A stretch of DNA of 64,000 nt from the NCBI RefSeq assembly GCF_029784155.1, contig NC_073692.1, positions 433,853,228 through 433,917,227 of the forward strand, written 5' to 3'. How positions within the stretch are numbered: the first letter of the stretch is position 1; the number at the start of each line of letters is the position of its first letter. The notes under the pieces are model-generated. The model was not told the origin of the DNA. It made no database searches and was given only the letters and a program-made list of their open reading frames with translations. This stretch comes from Uranotaenia lowii. Its lineage: Eukaryota; Arthropoda; Insecta; Diptera; Culicidae. Positions 13,540 to 27,078 of the stretch are shown in pieces. Made by a program: the position numbers and the translations under genes.

Positions 13540-15055
13540 TAAAAAAAAAATTACAAAAAATACTGAATTGCCCAAAATTAATAAAATATAACAAAAAGAA
13601 AAGATTATGACAAAAAACAAAATTTTGAGAAAAAAAAGAAAAAAAAATGACAAAAAGAAAAAGTATGATAAAAATATCAAAAAAATTTTAATAAATGAAA
13701 AAATTTGAAAAACTAAAAAGAATTTGAAATTCAAATTATAAAAAAAATGAAAAAATTAAAAAAATTAAAAATTAAAAAAACATTAAAAAGTAGAAAAAAA
13801 TAAAAAATTAAATAACAAAATAAAAAAAACAAAGAAAAAAAAACAAAAAAAAACCAAAAAAATGAAACAAAATTAAGAAAAAAATAAAAAAATTAAAAAA
13901 ACAAAAAAATTAAAAAAAAACAAAAAAAAATAAAAAAAATTAAAATATAAAAGAAAATAAAAAACTTAAAAAATAAAACAAATTAAAAAAATAACACAAA
14001 TTAAAAAAATTCAAAAAAGTCAAAGTAAATAAAAAAATAAGAATAAAAAATCAAAAATATTGAAGTTTTGAAAAATAAAAAAAAATTGACAAAAAAAAAC
14101 AAATTTATTATAAATAAAAAAACATATAAACAACAAATAAAAAAAAAAGAATCAAATAAAAAAAAATAAAAAAAACAAATTAAAATAAACAAAGTAAAAA
14201 AAATGGAAAAAATAAAAAAAAACAAATAAAAAAAATGGAAAAAATAAAAAAAAACAAATAAAAAAAAAAATAAAAAAAAATGGAAAAAAACAAATAAAAA
14301 AAATGTAAAAATTCAAAAACAAATAAAAAAATTTAAAACAAAACAAATAAAAATAACAAATTAATAAAATAAAAAAACAATGAAAAAAAGAAAAAAAAAC
14401 AGATAAAAAAAATTAAAAAAAAAAATTAAAAAAAATTAAAAAAACAAAAAAAAAACAAAAAAAAAACAAAAAAAAAAAAATTAAATAAACAAATTAAAAA
14501 AAAAACAAATATAAAAAAAACAAATAAAAAAAACAAATTAAAAAAAAACAAATAAAAAAAACAAATAAAAAAAAACAAATAAAAAAAAAACAAATCAAAA
14601 AAACAAAAAAAAACAAATATAAAAAAAACAAATAAAAAAAAATGAAAAAAAAACAAATAAAAAAAATATAAGAAACGAATAAAAAAAAAACAAATAAAAA
14701 AATAAAAAAAAACACACTAAAAATAAGAAAATAAAATAAAAAAAAACAATAAAAAAACAAATATAAAAAAAAAACAAATAATAAAATAAAAAAACAAATG
14801 AAAAAAATAACAAAAACAAATAAAAAAAATCATAATTAAAAAAAACATAAAGAATCAAATAAATAAAAAAAATTAAATAATTAAAAAAATAAAAATAATT
14901 AAAAAAAATAAAAATTATTTTAAAACAATTCAAGATCACGAAAAAAAAATAATTATGTATAAAAAATAAAATAAAATAATTTAAAATAAATAAAAATCAT
15001 AAAAATATTAATATTAATAATTAAGAAAAAAAAATAATATAAGAAAAAAGTAAAA
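13540..15055. repeat. 1.5-kb A-rich simple-sequence tract
   Basis: The + strand is almost entirely A with scattered T and C and very little G. It is built of drifting words such as AAAAAACAAAT and AAAAAATTAAA, and is most regular around 14490-14800. The phenylalanine-rich minus-strand open frames here are products of the poly(T) complement. The tract resembles an expanded poly(A)-type simple repeat, possibly seeded by a retrotransposon tail. No retrotransposon body is recognisable on either side. Confidence 0.9.
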
Positions 15056-17990
15056 AATCAATCACGTCAATTTAGAGTTTCCTTAAACAACATTTGAAAT
15101 ATAGTTCAATGAATAAATGTCAGTTTTCAAACCAACATGGAAGGCAATTCTAATAAAGTATTGAAAACAACTTCCTTAAGCCGTTGTCTCAGGCACCCCT
15201 ACCCTAGGTATTAAAGAGATAAAAACGCCCTTAAATGCCGTACCCTAGATGGCAATGGGTAAACGGCTGCGATGTGTATGTTTGTAAAAATGACGTTACA
15301 GACAATATTATTAAACGGGGTTCCATAATATGACCTTATTTAGAAGAGGTGCTGGTTTTTATCAAGTTTAAATTCAGCGGTAGGTTCAGAGATGTCAATT
15401 TTTTCATGATCCATGTTTGTAAGATGAATGAAAGTTGAAACCTCCCTTCCGCCGAACAATCGCAACATTTGTTAGTGAAAGTATCACAATTAGCCGTTAT
15501 ACAAGTTGATACTTTCAATAAGCTGCAGATGGTGAGGTTTGTTTTTTGACAAAAATAACTGTTTTTCTTTGTAACACAGATAATTACCAAATCACATTTA
15601 AGATTTGTTGTGTTGAAATAGAAATTATTTCACCTTTTAAACCTTCTTTTCTTAACGCTCAATTAGTGAACTTCGGATGGAAATCACTGAACCATAGCTA
15701 AGCTTAGATCCTTGTCTACCATGTTGAAGGTATCATAACGCAAGGAAAGCCTTTTTTGTTTCCGTAAAATCCTTTATATGTATATGCTTAGTACATTCGG
15801 TGTAAGTTTTCTGCACCACCACAATGCCGACGATCCTCATTCAGCCAGCCGTGTGTTGTGTGTGACATCCGAGAGCCCAGCCTGGCAGCTTTAAACGAAA
15901 ACTAACTAGCTAGTAATTCCAGATGGCTACTCTTCCCCCTCTTCCCTAGTTTTTCTTCTCCTCAGTACATTCAGTAGTGGGTCCTTATCCCCTTGTCCTT
16001 CCCCACCTTTCCAGGCTTGATTTCTGATCCGAGCCCACAACCATCGTGTGCAATACATGCTGCTCATTTCCATATATACCCTTTTTACGAGGAATCTCAA
16101 ACCGTGTAGAGAACCCGTCGAGTGTAACGAAATGTTCCTCTCTGTTAAAATCCGCCCGAAAAACTGGGGCTCTGGGACACCACCTTTTCCCTTTTTTACT
16201 CCTCTTCAGATCACCCGACAGCCCGCCCAGCCCGGCTTAGAGTGGCACAGCTTAAGTGTGATTTGTTCCGTGTTCCGCCTTTACGACACAGCCACTGTGT
16301 GATGATGCAGTCCATGGATGGTTCTTTCACACTTATTTCGGTCGATGAGCTCCTTTCTTGGCACGCTCTTCTTATTCTTTACGAGGGGGAGGTAATGAAA
16401 ACTCTTCCTTTTGATTCAGACCATCGAGCAGGGGATCCCATCCATACACAGACCTACTTGCTATATTAGAGTTAGACTTTTCTGCTTGCTCTCGCCCGAG
16501 CCAGTCCAGTGCGCTCGGATGAAGTCGTGTGCATCGTTGAGCATATGCAAAATCTCACACCGCACCGCAAATTTGCTCCCTGGAACGGAACTAAGGTAGG
16601 TAGGTCCTACGTATTCCCAAAGCTCATTCAATGCGGCCAGTTTTGTGCAAAAAGAGCAGCTTTCGGTTGGTTGGTTGGTGTGGTGGCAAAATTAAGCTCA
16701 CATGTATCGATGTCTCCGTCTTTGGCTTCGAACGACGACGACGTTTCCGCACTGCCATGCCAGCCGTAACATTCCGGTAGATCCCGAAGACCTTTCCGTG
16801 TGCCGTGCTGGCATGCATCTATCCGGCAAACTCTCAAAGTACGGCGACGACGCTTCAAAGCGAAGCTAAATACCCATTTATGTTGCTGTTAATTCCTTAA
16901 TAAACCATATTATGCAACGAGTGCAAAGTTTTGGTTTCTGGAACGTCGTCGGCGCTCGAAAGTGTCGATATGGCGATGTCGTGTCTCGTTTATAGGCAAA
17001 TACTTTGGGACTCCGTACAGTGCATGAGCGTGGTGGAAGCACGTTGAAAAGAAATTTTCCTCCACCAAGAATTACCTCAACAGCCAACCCCTCATATCGG
17101 GGGGAGTATAGATTGCGATTTGATGACGGTTTTTTTTCTTTTCCCGTTGCTGAAGGTACTTGTTTAAACAAATCAAAGTGTTTTCGCACTACCATCACGA
17201 GAGACCTGGGGATTGAAGCCAGTAACTAGTAGTGTAGTAGATCGCATCAACTTACTTTGGAGTCGTGCTTTGGCAGGAGCACAGCGAAAACAAAAAACTT
17301 GCTCAAAGTAATTTTTGTTAGTTTAATGCACACGCCCCCCCATGATAACTACCCGAATTTTGAATTTTTTGGGTAATACAATAGGTAGTTTTTCTAGAAT
17401 ACTTTATTTGTCCTTATGGTTTGGGTGTTTCGTCATAACTTTTGAACTACGGATGGAAAACCAGAATATAGTTTTTTGTTCATTGGATTAGGTGTAACAA
17501 TTCCTATTGATTTGATCCATGGAATTTTCCACATCCTCAAGGTATCTCTTAAAAAATGTAGGTATAATAAGAACTATATCGACGAATGTTTCGTATAAAA
17601 ATTTCAGACACATCATGAACATCATGCATAAGAGTTGAAATGTACAGATAATCGAGTTTATTGTGTGTGGCAAAGTAGGCGTTGATCGGATCATATATCA
17701 CGTGTTGTTTTTTGTGTCCCGGAAAATTCATCAAAGATTTACCATTGATTCACAAAATTGTTGAAAATTATCGCTAAAGTGATAACTGTAAGTGTTGATG
17801 TAGGTTTAAGGGTAAAGTTTTTCGAAGGAGAGGTTCTGTTTTAAGTCCAAGTAAGAAACAGGTACCAGCTCTTATCTCTCTATGTTGTTTAAACATGTTT
17901 ATGGAAAAATAGTCAAGTGATATCCTGTGTAAGAAACTAAATTGAACTGAAGTCGAATCAAATCCTGTGTAAGAATCTGAATTCTGGCAT
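15056..17990. other. Unique non-coding sequence
   Basis: I find no gene, RNA gene or mobile element that I can support. The segment 15800-17230 is more GC-rich and less repetitive than its neighbours and could hold regulatory or conserved non-coding sequence. That cannot be judged from one sequence. Confidence 0.45.
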
Positions 17991-17991
17991 G

Positions 17992-19018
17992 GATCATCTT
18001 AAATCTGGACCCACTGTTTATCATATCATAGCGCTCCTAGTTGTCGGATCTGGAATGTTTTGACAGTACATTGTTTTGGAATTTTCCCTCTATCAGTGCT
18101 GAAAATATCATTACGATGCTTTTTTTCAAAAACCCGATGTGGTCGGGTCCAAAAATCGCGAAATCGTTAAAAGGTCAAATCGACCTTGTGCAGCGTTCTC
18201 AAACGTTTCCGTGAGATTCATACTATCGATCGGCAGGTTCATAACAAGCGTCATAGTGGAACTGAGGATCGGAAACTGCATTTGAAGGTGTTGAGAACGA
18301 TCAAGGCAAATCAGGGCAGTCGGACTATGACATTGCCAAGAAATTCAATGCGGAAAGATTCGTCTGCGCGAAAGAAAACGATCTTTTCGGGCCAGTAAGC
18401 AACCAAACCGGACAGAATGTAGTAGCCAAAGAACGTGTCCGGAAGTTATACAACAAGGTTCCAACGAAGTACGACGGATGCATCCTCATGGATGACGAAA
18501 CGTACGTGAAGATGGCTTTTGGGCAGCTTCCTGGCCAAAAATTTTATAAAGCCACTGCACTGGTCGGAGCGATGTCTCCGGCAAGTTCAAATTAGTTTTG
18601 GCCGATAAGTTTGCAAGAAAGTGTTTGATCTGGCAAGGTATTTGCAGCTGCGGTCGAAAACCCCCGGTGTTTGTGACAAGACTCCAAGATGTACAAGGAG
18701 GAGTGCCTGAGAAAACGTATTCTTCCGTACATTAGATCTCACAAAGAACCAGTAAAGTTTTGGCCAATACAACAAAGAGGTACTACAGTGGTATCGGGAC
18801 AACTGGGTGGATTTTGTCGAAAAGGACATCATGATAGGGTGTCCAAACTATCATGGTATTCGACGAAAAATTTCATCGAAACCTCATCGGAACTTTTTTT
18901 AATTATTTTCCCTTTAAAGTGCAATAGAAAAACCTACATTTTGAGTACCAAATATTTTTATTTCGTTTACATAGCTCCGAGATAGACCCGTTTTAATGCG
19001 TCTACATTTAAGATGATT
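17992..19018 (+). mobile_element. Decayed ITmD37E (mariner superfamily) transposon
   Basis: The element is delimited by degenerate terminal inverted repeats. The left end reads ATCATCTTAAATCTGGAC from 17993. The reverse complement of the right end reads ATCATCTTAAATGTAGAC. A TA lies just outside the right end (19019-19020); the left TA is not preserved. Between them is a broken transposase related to the copy at 38080-40588. A sub-terminal block, GCGCTCCTAGT followed by GGA, is also shared with that element's left end. At about 1.03 kb it is shorter than the roughly 1.3 kb expected, because the 3' part of the transposase is deleted. Confidence 0.75.
18080..18870 (+). pseudogene. Broken ITmD37E transposase
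   Basis: This is a relic of the DNA-cutting and joining enzyme of an ITmD37E transposon. Translated pieces align by eye with the second copy in the window. An N-terminal helix-turn-helix piece reads NPMWSGPKIAKSLK. A linker reads HSGTEDRKLHLKVLRTIKAN. A catalytic piece, LMDDETYVK, carries the first acidic residue near 18491. Next come ADKFARKCLIWQGICSCG and EECLRKRILPYIRSHKEPVKFWP. The pieces fall in different frames, so there are several frameshifts. The second catalytic aspartate is lost after KFWP, and the segment that should carry the final glutamate is deleted. It cannot encode an active enzyme. The 70- and 98-residue open frames here are fragments of it. Confidence 0.85.
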
Positions 19019-19020
19019 TA

Positions 19021-22000
19021 CTGAATTCAAAGCGAATGATAACTGGAGAACTTTTGAATTAATTTGTAAATGCTGATTGATGTGGACTACACGTTTTTCT
19101 CACTTTTTTAAGATAACAATTTTAGGTTAGATCAACAAGATTTGTTGTCTGTTACATACACACATCATTGTTACAAAGAATCTTTAAAGCTACCCCTTAT
19201 AGTTGAACAGGTTTGAAATCGGGAACAAACTCCTGTTAGGACAACCCTACTGTAGGTCAGATCAACTTTAAAAGCTGTAGTTCTCTAAAACACGTGATGG
19301 GAAAGAAGAAGTTGGATTTAGTAGTTATTTTGCTTCAAAACATACGATCAATGCCTGCATTTCAAAAACTCAAATTTGTTAATCTGCAGAATTAACATTC
19401 AATTTTACTCGAAAATAAACAAATCCGTCAAATTGTTAATGCAATAAATTCCTAAAATCTTAATTGAACCGACTGTTCGTGAAGTTATTTTCCACTTATC
19501 ACACCTGAAAATCTGTGTTTGTAGAACGAAACATGTGGTCTTCAATGAAACATACAATTTAATTATCTATTTTTGTAGAACTTCGTTGGAAATTTGATCG
19601 GTTGATAATCTGTCCAAATCAATCAAAATTCCTAGCACTCTTGTTAATAAACTAGGAGGTCGCAGCAAGCTGTGCTCGAGAACGGACTTGTTTTTTTTTC
19701 AATGTCGCGTTTTTTACGTCTGTTTTCGCGTTCAGAAAAATTGGTGAATAAATTTTAATGTTTCAAGTACAAAATTATGGTGAAACTATTGAAAAATGCC
19801 TCAACTTACCAACTCAGATGCAGAGGAAACATGTTCGCTAGTTGTTCGAGAAATTTAGAGGAAAGAAGAGGTTCTAACCGCTAGTGGAAAGTGCTATCAT
19901 CAGAATTCAGTATCAACGGAATGTTATAGTGCTTTTTATGTGTGTCTTTTTAAAACAAAATCACGCACGATGAACGCTTTTTGTGTGATGAGACTGTGGC
20001 ACGAAGAACAGCACAAATTCAGTGTGGTGGACAATTTTTGCTGTAAAATGTTCAGTTAAAATATTTGAATGAATACCACGAGAATTAGGTTAATTATTAA
20101 AAATTTTAAGAGAATTGTCTTCAGACGAATTATTGTAGTGCTTCCACGCGGTCTTCGCGATTGTGCCTAAAAGTATCTTTTTCATAGGACGATGTCTATC
20201 TACAGATTGTCTACAGATTAATGAGCTCGTTCCTTCTTTTCTCTTTTTTTTTAACTATATGATTTAGCAATTGTATTTTAATTCTTCATCAACCCTATCT
20301 GCTAAGTAGGTTTTCCTATAAAACATATCGTATTTGGTTCGCAATGCTTTAAGTCAGTTTGATTTCGACCATAGCTAGATGTTCTTATGATGCAATTATA
20401 GTATGATTTTTAATGTAAACGTTTAGAATTCATGATTCAAAATTTTAAACTTTAGACAGTTGTCCATCGATATTGCTTTATGAAAGGCTTATTTTCTCCT
20501 AGCTTTCGCTTAGGAAGTTAAACATTTTATGAAACAATAAAACACCGATGCAACCCTTCATCCAAACTTTCGCACAAATGACAGGGGAAAATTCAAGGGT
20601 CGAAGGGGAAAACCCGCGCCCTCTAAATTATAATAGAGTGCTAAAACATAGCTATCCTTACATCGACACCTGAACATCTTTCCTGCTTAAAAAACCCTTT
20701 GGCTTTCGGGGTTTTGTTTTGACGTGTTTCCCCCTCCGTTTTTTTATAGGTGTTGGTTGTTTTTGGTTCTTGAAAAGTGAAAAAATAATATTTCTTAAGA
20801 TTGTTTTGCTACTCATTTTGTGCAGTTTTTTTTTTTTGCCTTCTCCACCCAACTCAACTGTTGTTAAAAGACGGATTATCCTGAGAAGGGGAAACACACT
20901 CCGGGGTTCACTTTCACTTTCACCGAGGCAATTTGACGACATGAGGGTAAAAATGCAACAATGCCTAAAGAGTTGATTTTACTTTTTCTACTGCTCCACC
21001 ACCCTTCTCTAATGATCCAGGACCAGGAACTGTGGGGTGAAAATTGGATCATGCAAGCACATTGCATTGGGGAGAATGAAAAATGACGAGAAGGATAAAA
21101 AGAGCAAACAAAGATTTCCAGACCGGTGAGGTGGTGGTTCCTTTTCTCCGGTTCGTCTCGTTTTCCTGTGAGGGGTGAAATGATGGAATCTTTAAGAAAA
21201 AAAAACCTAGATTACCCGGGGAAAGCTTCCGGATGCTCTCAAACATCACTACGGAACGAAGGGGCAAAGTTTGACACCGAACCGACAGAAAGCCGAAGGG
21301 TTATGTTTTAATTTCATCCTGAATTTGGCCAAATAAAAGTATGACGACGACGGAGGGGAGATAGTATCGCGTGTGTTGCCTGCCTGCCAGGAAGTTAAGA
21401 GTGAAAAGTCGCTATCTCCTTTCCGTGTTTTTGGACTGTGCCATGGAAGGAGGACTTCACGAATTGGGTTCCTCATCCTTGCTGCGCTTGTCTTGTCTTT
21501 ATAGAGCAAACTTCAATTTTTCGTCTTCCACACCCTGGAAAGCCGAAATTGTATCAAATGTTTGCCCGATTGCTAGAAATTATGTTTAATATTTGTTTTA
21601 TGATAACTTTCTTCGTTTTATTCTCCCTGGGGCTATGCTGGTTTTGTTTTTCTTCATTTATTTGAAGACGGTGCTTGCTGCTGAAGATGTTTTGAAAAAA
21701 AAAACCTACTCAATACAAATTCCATCAATTAATTTGTGTTTTTGCAGTATGATATCTTCCAAATCTTCAAACAATTCTGAAAGACAGTTTAAATATCATT
21801 AATAAGGTTATGCGTTGCAAAACCAGTTGCATTTGTTTGAAAGTTGAATAATAAACCCTCTAAAATCTTACTAATGTGTGGTTTGAGATTCACTTTCTAA
21901 GGCGCTTGCTAAGTAAATATTTGCAAAGCAACCACATTCGAGAGTACCGTGTCGAGGGGCAATCATCATCAACGAAGAAAATTGCCTCCCACTCTCGCCC

Positions 22001-25000
22001 GGCAGGGGTCGAAAATCCAAGTCAATTACTTTCCGGAAGAGCAGGAGCAGAGGAGAAGCTACCCTACTAGCCCAGATTCTTCACGTGTGTTTCATTTTGT
22101 GTTAAGAAATCACTTAAATTTCTTCCCCCTGCCACCGCGTCAGCTTTTTCCGTTCCAATATCAACGTTCAGCTTGACTTGATTCAATCAAACGGGACCTC
22201 CGGGTACCTAGAGGGAAAGTTGCTTGGCTGCCTTCATATATTCTGCATCGGGGCAGAAACAAAAACCGACAACCAACACGGTATCCTCGTCATTATTGTC
22301 GTCCCCTCGGGAGAATTTTCCCCAAAAAACGAAAACCTGCCGACGACGGTCATCATACTCGTTTTGTTTTCTTGGCGGTTTCTTCCTTCCGTGGGAGTTC
22401 CTTAATTGAAATTGCTGGAAATTTTTCCCCGAAAGAGGGAGTGCCGGAGTGGAAGCTTGAATTATGCATTCTTTGTCGGCACCTTTTGGCGTGTCCTTGC
22501 TTGTTTTCGGGAGGGTTCTCAAGGTGCACTTTCTGGCGTCGGAGTCGAAGTATGGCCAGGACACTTTGGGCCACATGTGCGCTCCCGAATCTGGGTCACT
22601 GTCAAAGTGGCTCCTTTCAAATGCCATGTCAAAATGTACGTGGCATCTTTACAAAATTTCTTCGTCGGTTTGAGTAACAAAAGCTTCTGGGGAAAATTTT
22701 CATTAATTTTTCTCCCGGGTACTATCCGCTTATGTGGTGGCGAGGAAAACATTCAGAAAACTTATTTTATATCGTTCAATTAGTCGATAAATTTTCTCCC
22801 AAGAACAAACAAATTGATCTGTTCCTTCCCTCGCTAAGGAGAAACTTTCAACGCAATCAAACTATTTAACCACTGAAATTTATTTATTAGTTTCGAGAGC
22901 TCACCAGAACTTAATCAGCAATTATCCTGCCACTACTAGGGCGGGCAAACATTTCCGGAATTCGATCGAACTACATCTATGAGCTTCCGCACAGACCGAC
23001 CGACCCGAAGCTGGAAATTCCTGCCAAAACCCGAGGAACGCCAGCAGCCGGAAGTTGTTACCGAAGAAAACGCAACACGCGCAACTTTTTCCTACTTTAA
23101 TTAACTTTACCAGTTCGGTATAAACTAATTTAAAAGCTTTTAATACAACTTTCACTCAAAATTTCATCGAACGCACACATGCACAGCACACTGAACCGGG
23201 CTCTAGCTCTGGCTCTTGTAAACCGACGGAAACACCCTAAAGCCAAGTCTCTATTCCTATCCCCCAGCCTCCCACCTTGCCCGCGTCTCAAAAAAGCTAA
23301 GCAAGTTAACAAGGCGAAAGAAAAGTTTTTTTCCTCTCTTAGTCCTGCTAGTACCTACTTTAGTGAGCCGCCACGACGATGTGGCAGACCTTCTTAAAGC
23401 TTGGTTTTTTTTTCGCCATCATCCTTCTCCAGAACAGTTCGACTAAACGTAAAACAAAAAAAAATCTGGCACAACACTCAAGCTAAATCATCCAGCCCAA
23501 CAGCCAGCAGCGTCATCATCTCGTCAGTGAAAAAGTGTATCCTAGCTGATTCCGGTTTGAGGAGAGGATGTAAGATGGACCCGTGTATCCTGTCTTCCGT
23601 CGTCGACGCATTTCTGTCATCGCAAAAGTTTTGCGCTGTTCAGCTTCCAGTTTTTTTTCCTTAGTTTGGTTCATACATTTGCTGGTCATTCCCCAGTAGT
23701 AACAAACTGACCAACAATCCGGCGTCGTCGGAGGAACTTCAACGGATGCAAGCGTCAACAACTTTGATACCTTCAGTTACCTAAAGAAAAAGTGCATACA
23801 AAACCAAGCGAGAGACGCAAAACAGGACAGGCAGACCGGAAAAAAGCCGCAAAAATGGTGTAAAAGTTTATTTCCGAACTTACGGAAACTCCCGTGCAAC
23901 ACTGATGCTGCTGCGGAGTTTTCTTTATACATGTTCTCGGAAGGAAAGTTGAAGGAAAAAATCATTTAGAAAGTTTTTCCATTTAATATAGTAATTGAAT
24001 TCTGCGTGGGGTGAAAAGTGTGGCCAGTGCATCTCTAATGTCATTGATCTTGGATATCTGCGCTCCTGATGGAATCTTTTGATTGAAAAATTTATCAATT
24101 TCATTCAAGTAATCTCAAACCTTGTGAAGATATCAGTAAGCTTTTAAAACCTATAAATAAAATTTCAGATAGGATAATATTGCCATAAAGTGTTTCAAAG
24201 GACAGATTCAAATTATAAAACGAAGTGAGTTGAGAGGTCAGCTTTTAAAAAAAATTAAAAAGTTGAAACTCAACCAAGTTTCAAGAACCGCTTGAATTCT
24301 TTGAAAAAAAAAACAATCGAGCTAGTTCAGCTTGAAATTTTTAAACAGTGATTTGAGAAAACAAATAAGGAATAAAAAAATAAGGAAACAAAAAGAAAAA
24401 AAATTGAAATTCAAGCAAGTTGCGAAGATAACTTGAAATTGTTAAAAAAAGTAGTTGTGAGAAAAGCATAAATGATTTAAAAAAAGATAGAAGTTCGAGC
24501 AATTATTATCTAAGTGAGTTAGGAGGACATCTTGAAATTGTGTAAAAAGTGTGGTGAAAGTTTAAACAGTTTAAATAGATCGAAATTTGCTACCTCAACA
24601 CATTGAATTAAAAGGTCGGCTTAATAAAAAAAATCAGGGAATTCTAAGTCAATAGAGCCAAAATATACTTTGAAACTGTAAAAAAGTGTCTCTTAAGTCG
24701 AATGTTGTTGATTCCTTCTAATGCACTTTCTTAAATTATTTAGAAATAATCATCCCCTGAATTTAGGTTCAAAATGAAAATTCTAAACTTAAAAAGGAAA
24801 AAAAAAGTTAAGAAGTTCTATTGGATGCTTTGAAGTTAGCTTGAAATTCGAAACCATATCTTAACCATCCACTACCGCGAAAAACCGAATTAAATATCTC
24901 AATTTTCTGGATTAACTCAATCGAGCGAACGGTTTCTCGCCTGCCTTCCGGGTCTCAGCTGAGCCCTATCCTGCTTGAGTCGCTCGCCGGATTTGATTGA

Positions 25001-26906
25001 TTACCGAATTACATGTCTGATTGGACCTAATTCTACAATTGAGCGAAACAAATCTTCAATCCGGGATGATGGAACAATCCTTTGCCGTTTCGATCCATTG
25101 GCAAAAAAGCCTCATCCCGGGTTTTGCCCTTTTTCCGCTGATGCGATGGGTTTTGTGTTTTCGCTTTTGTGTTTCCGGGAATGCTTTCTCAATATATTAA
25201 AATAAATATCCCTTCGCGAAAAATAAAAATCAACCCTTCGGATTGGCTCAACGGCGGCAAACAAACATGGTTCTTCGGCTCAATATTTGCAACATGCGAT
25301 TCTCTTTCCGTTTCTGTAAGGTGGGTACCTATTTTGCAGACGATCCCAAAAAAGAAGCAGAGAATCCGAAAATGATGGACGAGCTGCTTTCGCCGCTTTC
25401 ATCCCTGCTTGTGAATAATAAATAAATTGTGCCTCTAAGACATTTAAGTCGTTTTCTCTCTGTTCCGTTGTTCCCGACAGACTGTGGGGATACTTGTTTC
25501 GTACGAATTCCTTCATCTTTTCGCGGCGCGGGATTCTACCGCAGCTCACTAACTAAACTTGTTATGAATCGAAATCCCCCTTTGAATAACTTTTCCAACG
25601 AAGACGATGTCGGAAGCCAAAAAAGAAGCATTCTATAATGCAAAATTCGTGTAAGGATTATTATTTATGGCCACTTTTCGCTACGGCCAGTCTCGGAGCC
25701 ACCGAAAGTGGCCATCTGCTGAGAGAGGGCTACTGTCGGTTGGTAGGTACCATCTTTGGAGGAAAATTTCCCGGGACGCCGAGGCAGATTCCGCCTAACC
25801 AAACATTGTTTCAGCTGTTTTGGCGGAAAACCCACATGGTTCGGCTAAGCCAGGCCGGGGAAAGGAGTGTTCCTGTTCCTGAAACGGCCAATCAACAACG
25901 GTATGGGTCGCAGAAAACGACGAACTCGTCGGGATCCTCGAGGGTATCTAGCAGGAAAACCGCTCATACATTTGTAAAGTGTTTTCGTTTCGATTTTGGC
26001 TTTATTGCGGGTGCGTGTGAAAAATCTTTGACGTTTTTCCTTGCTACTGCTTTCAGATGATTCCAGTAATGTAACGTGGGTGACCCCAGGTGACGCCTAT
26101 TTATTCTGGAATCAAAGCTCTCGAATGAAACAGGCTCACTCATTCGAGGCTCAGATTACTTTTTGCAAAGCGGTCTTAATCTTCTAATATCAATAGAATT
26201 TAGGTAGGGAAGGCAGAACTTAGGTTTAGAATTGAATCCAAATTCTTTGTTTCGAATGAGTGAAGTAGGCGTTGATTTTTTGCACGCACTATTTAGTTTG
26301 TTTTTATTTTTTAGCTAGTCACATGTTTTTCACCCTGCGCTCGTAAAATGTTGAAGAAGTATTTTTGAAAAATCATATAGAATCATATCATCTATACAGC
26401 TGGGTTTTGATGTAAATGCGATAAGTGTGTTCTGATGGACGTGGATGATACGTGAATACAAATTCGATAAGATCGCTGCTCGTGGAACGTGTTTGTGTTT
26501 GTGGTAAGTTTGCGAAAATATCGTGATTGAACAACAGTATTGATCAGACAAAGTATTGGTGGAAAAACTAACCGAACCTACGCTAGAATGGTATCGAAAA
26601 GTCTGACTCTTATTATGAAAAACCTGTATGATCTATCAAAAGACGGGGGAAATTTGGCAGCGATTCCATCGCCCATAAATATTGCACGCGTACACTAATT
26701 TTGTCGTTGTCAATGACCATTTTCGGATGATTTTTGTGAGAGTTTTTTTAATTGTTCATCTAACTAGATAGAAGATCCTTAAAATACTCCTGATTGGTAA
26801 ACGATGAACAATTCTAAATAACGTGGCAGCTTAACAGATCAAAACGGTTGCCTCAATAATGCAGCATCAAATTTAACGCCAAACTAACACTTCAATTTCA
26901 AACAGC
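19021..26906. other. Unique non-coding sequence with a decayed tandem repeat
   Basis: No host gene is supportable. 19021-20600 is AT-rich. 20600-23960 is a denser unique region with many short chance open frames on both strands (up to 139 residues). 24230-24700 is a decayed tandem array listed separately. The 140-residue open frame at 25638-26060 has no recognisable domain, and I do not call it. Confidence 0.45.
24230..24700. repeat. Degenerate tandem repeat, period near 100 bp
   Basis: A core resembling CTTGAAATTGTTAAAAAAGTG recurs at about 24333, 24432, 24532 and 24669. Between the cores are further similar words such as GTTCAAGCAAGTTGCGAAG and GTGAGTTGAGAGGTC. Copies have diverged strongly and spacing varies from about 100 to 136 bp. 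This looks like an old, decaying minisatellite. Confidence 0.55.
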
Positions 26907-26909
26907 TTA

Positions 26910-27075
26910 GGGGCCGTTCAAATATTACGTAACGCAATTTTCGAGCATTTTCAACCCCCCCTCCCCCCTACGTAACACATTCGTCTCAAAATTTCTAAGC
27001 AAAATCCACAAAGCGTAACAAACTGCTATACCCCCTCCCCCCCCTAAAAGCGTTACGTAATATTTGAATGGTCCC
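26910..27075. mobile_element. PIF/Harbinger-like MITE
   Basis: The left terminus starts GGGGCCGTTCAAATATTACG (26910-26935). The reverse complement of the right terminus starts GGGACCATTCAAATATTACG (27050-27075). The two arms agree at 24 of 26 positions. The trinucleotide TTA is duplicated immediately outside both ends (26907-26909 and 27076-27078). A 3-bp TTA/TAA target and a G-rich terminus are diagnostic of the PIF/Harbinger superfamily. The 166-bp element contains only C-rich filler and no reading frame, so it depends on a transposase encoded elsewhere. Confidence 0.85.
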
Positions 27076-27078
27076 TTA

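Noticed and set aside
13465..14939. Phenylalanine-rich minus-strand open frames resembling membrane proteins
   Set aside because: They are translations of the poly(T) complement of the A-rich tract.
25638..26060. 140-residue open frame
   Set aside because: No domain, no codon regularity and no recognisable relatives. Chance open frames of this size are expected on both strands of 64 kb.
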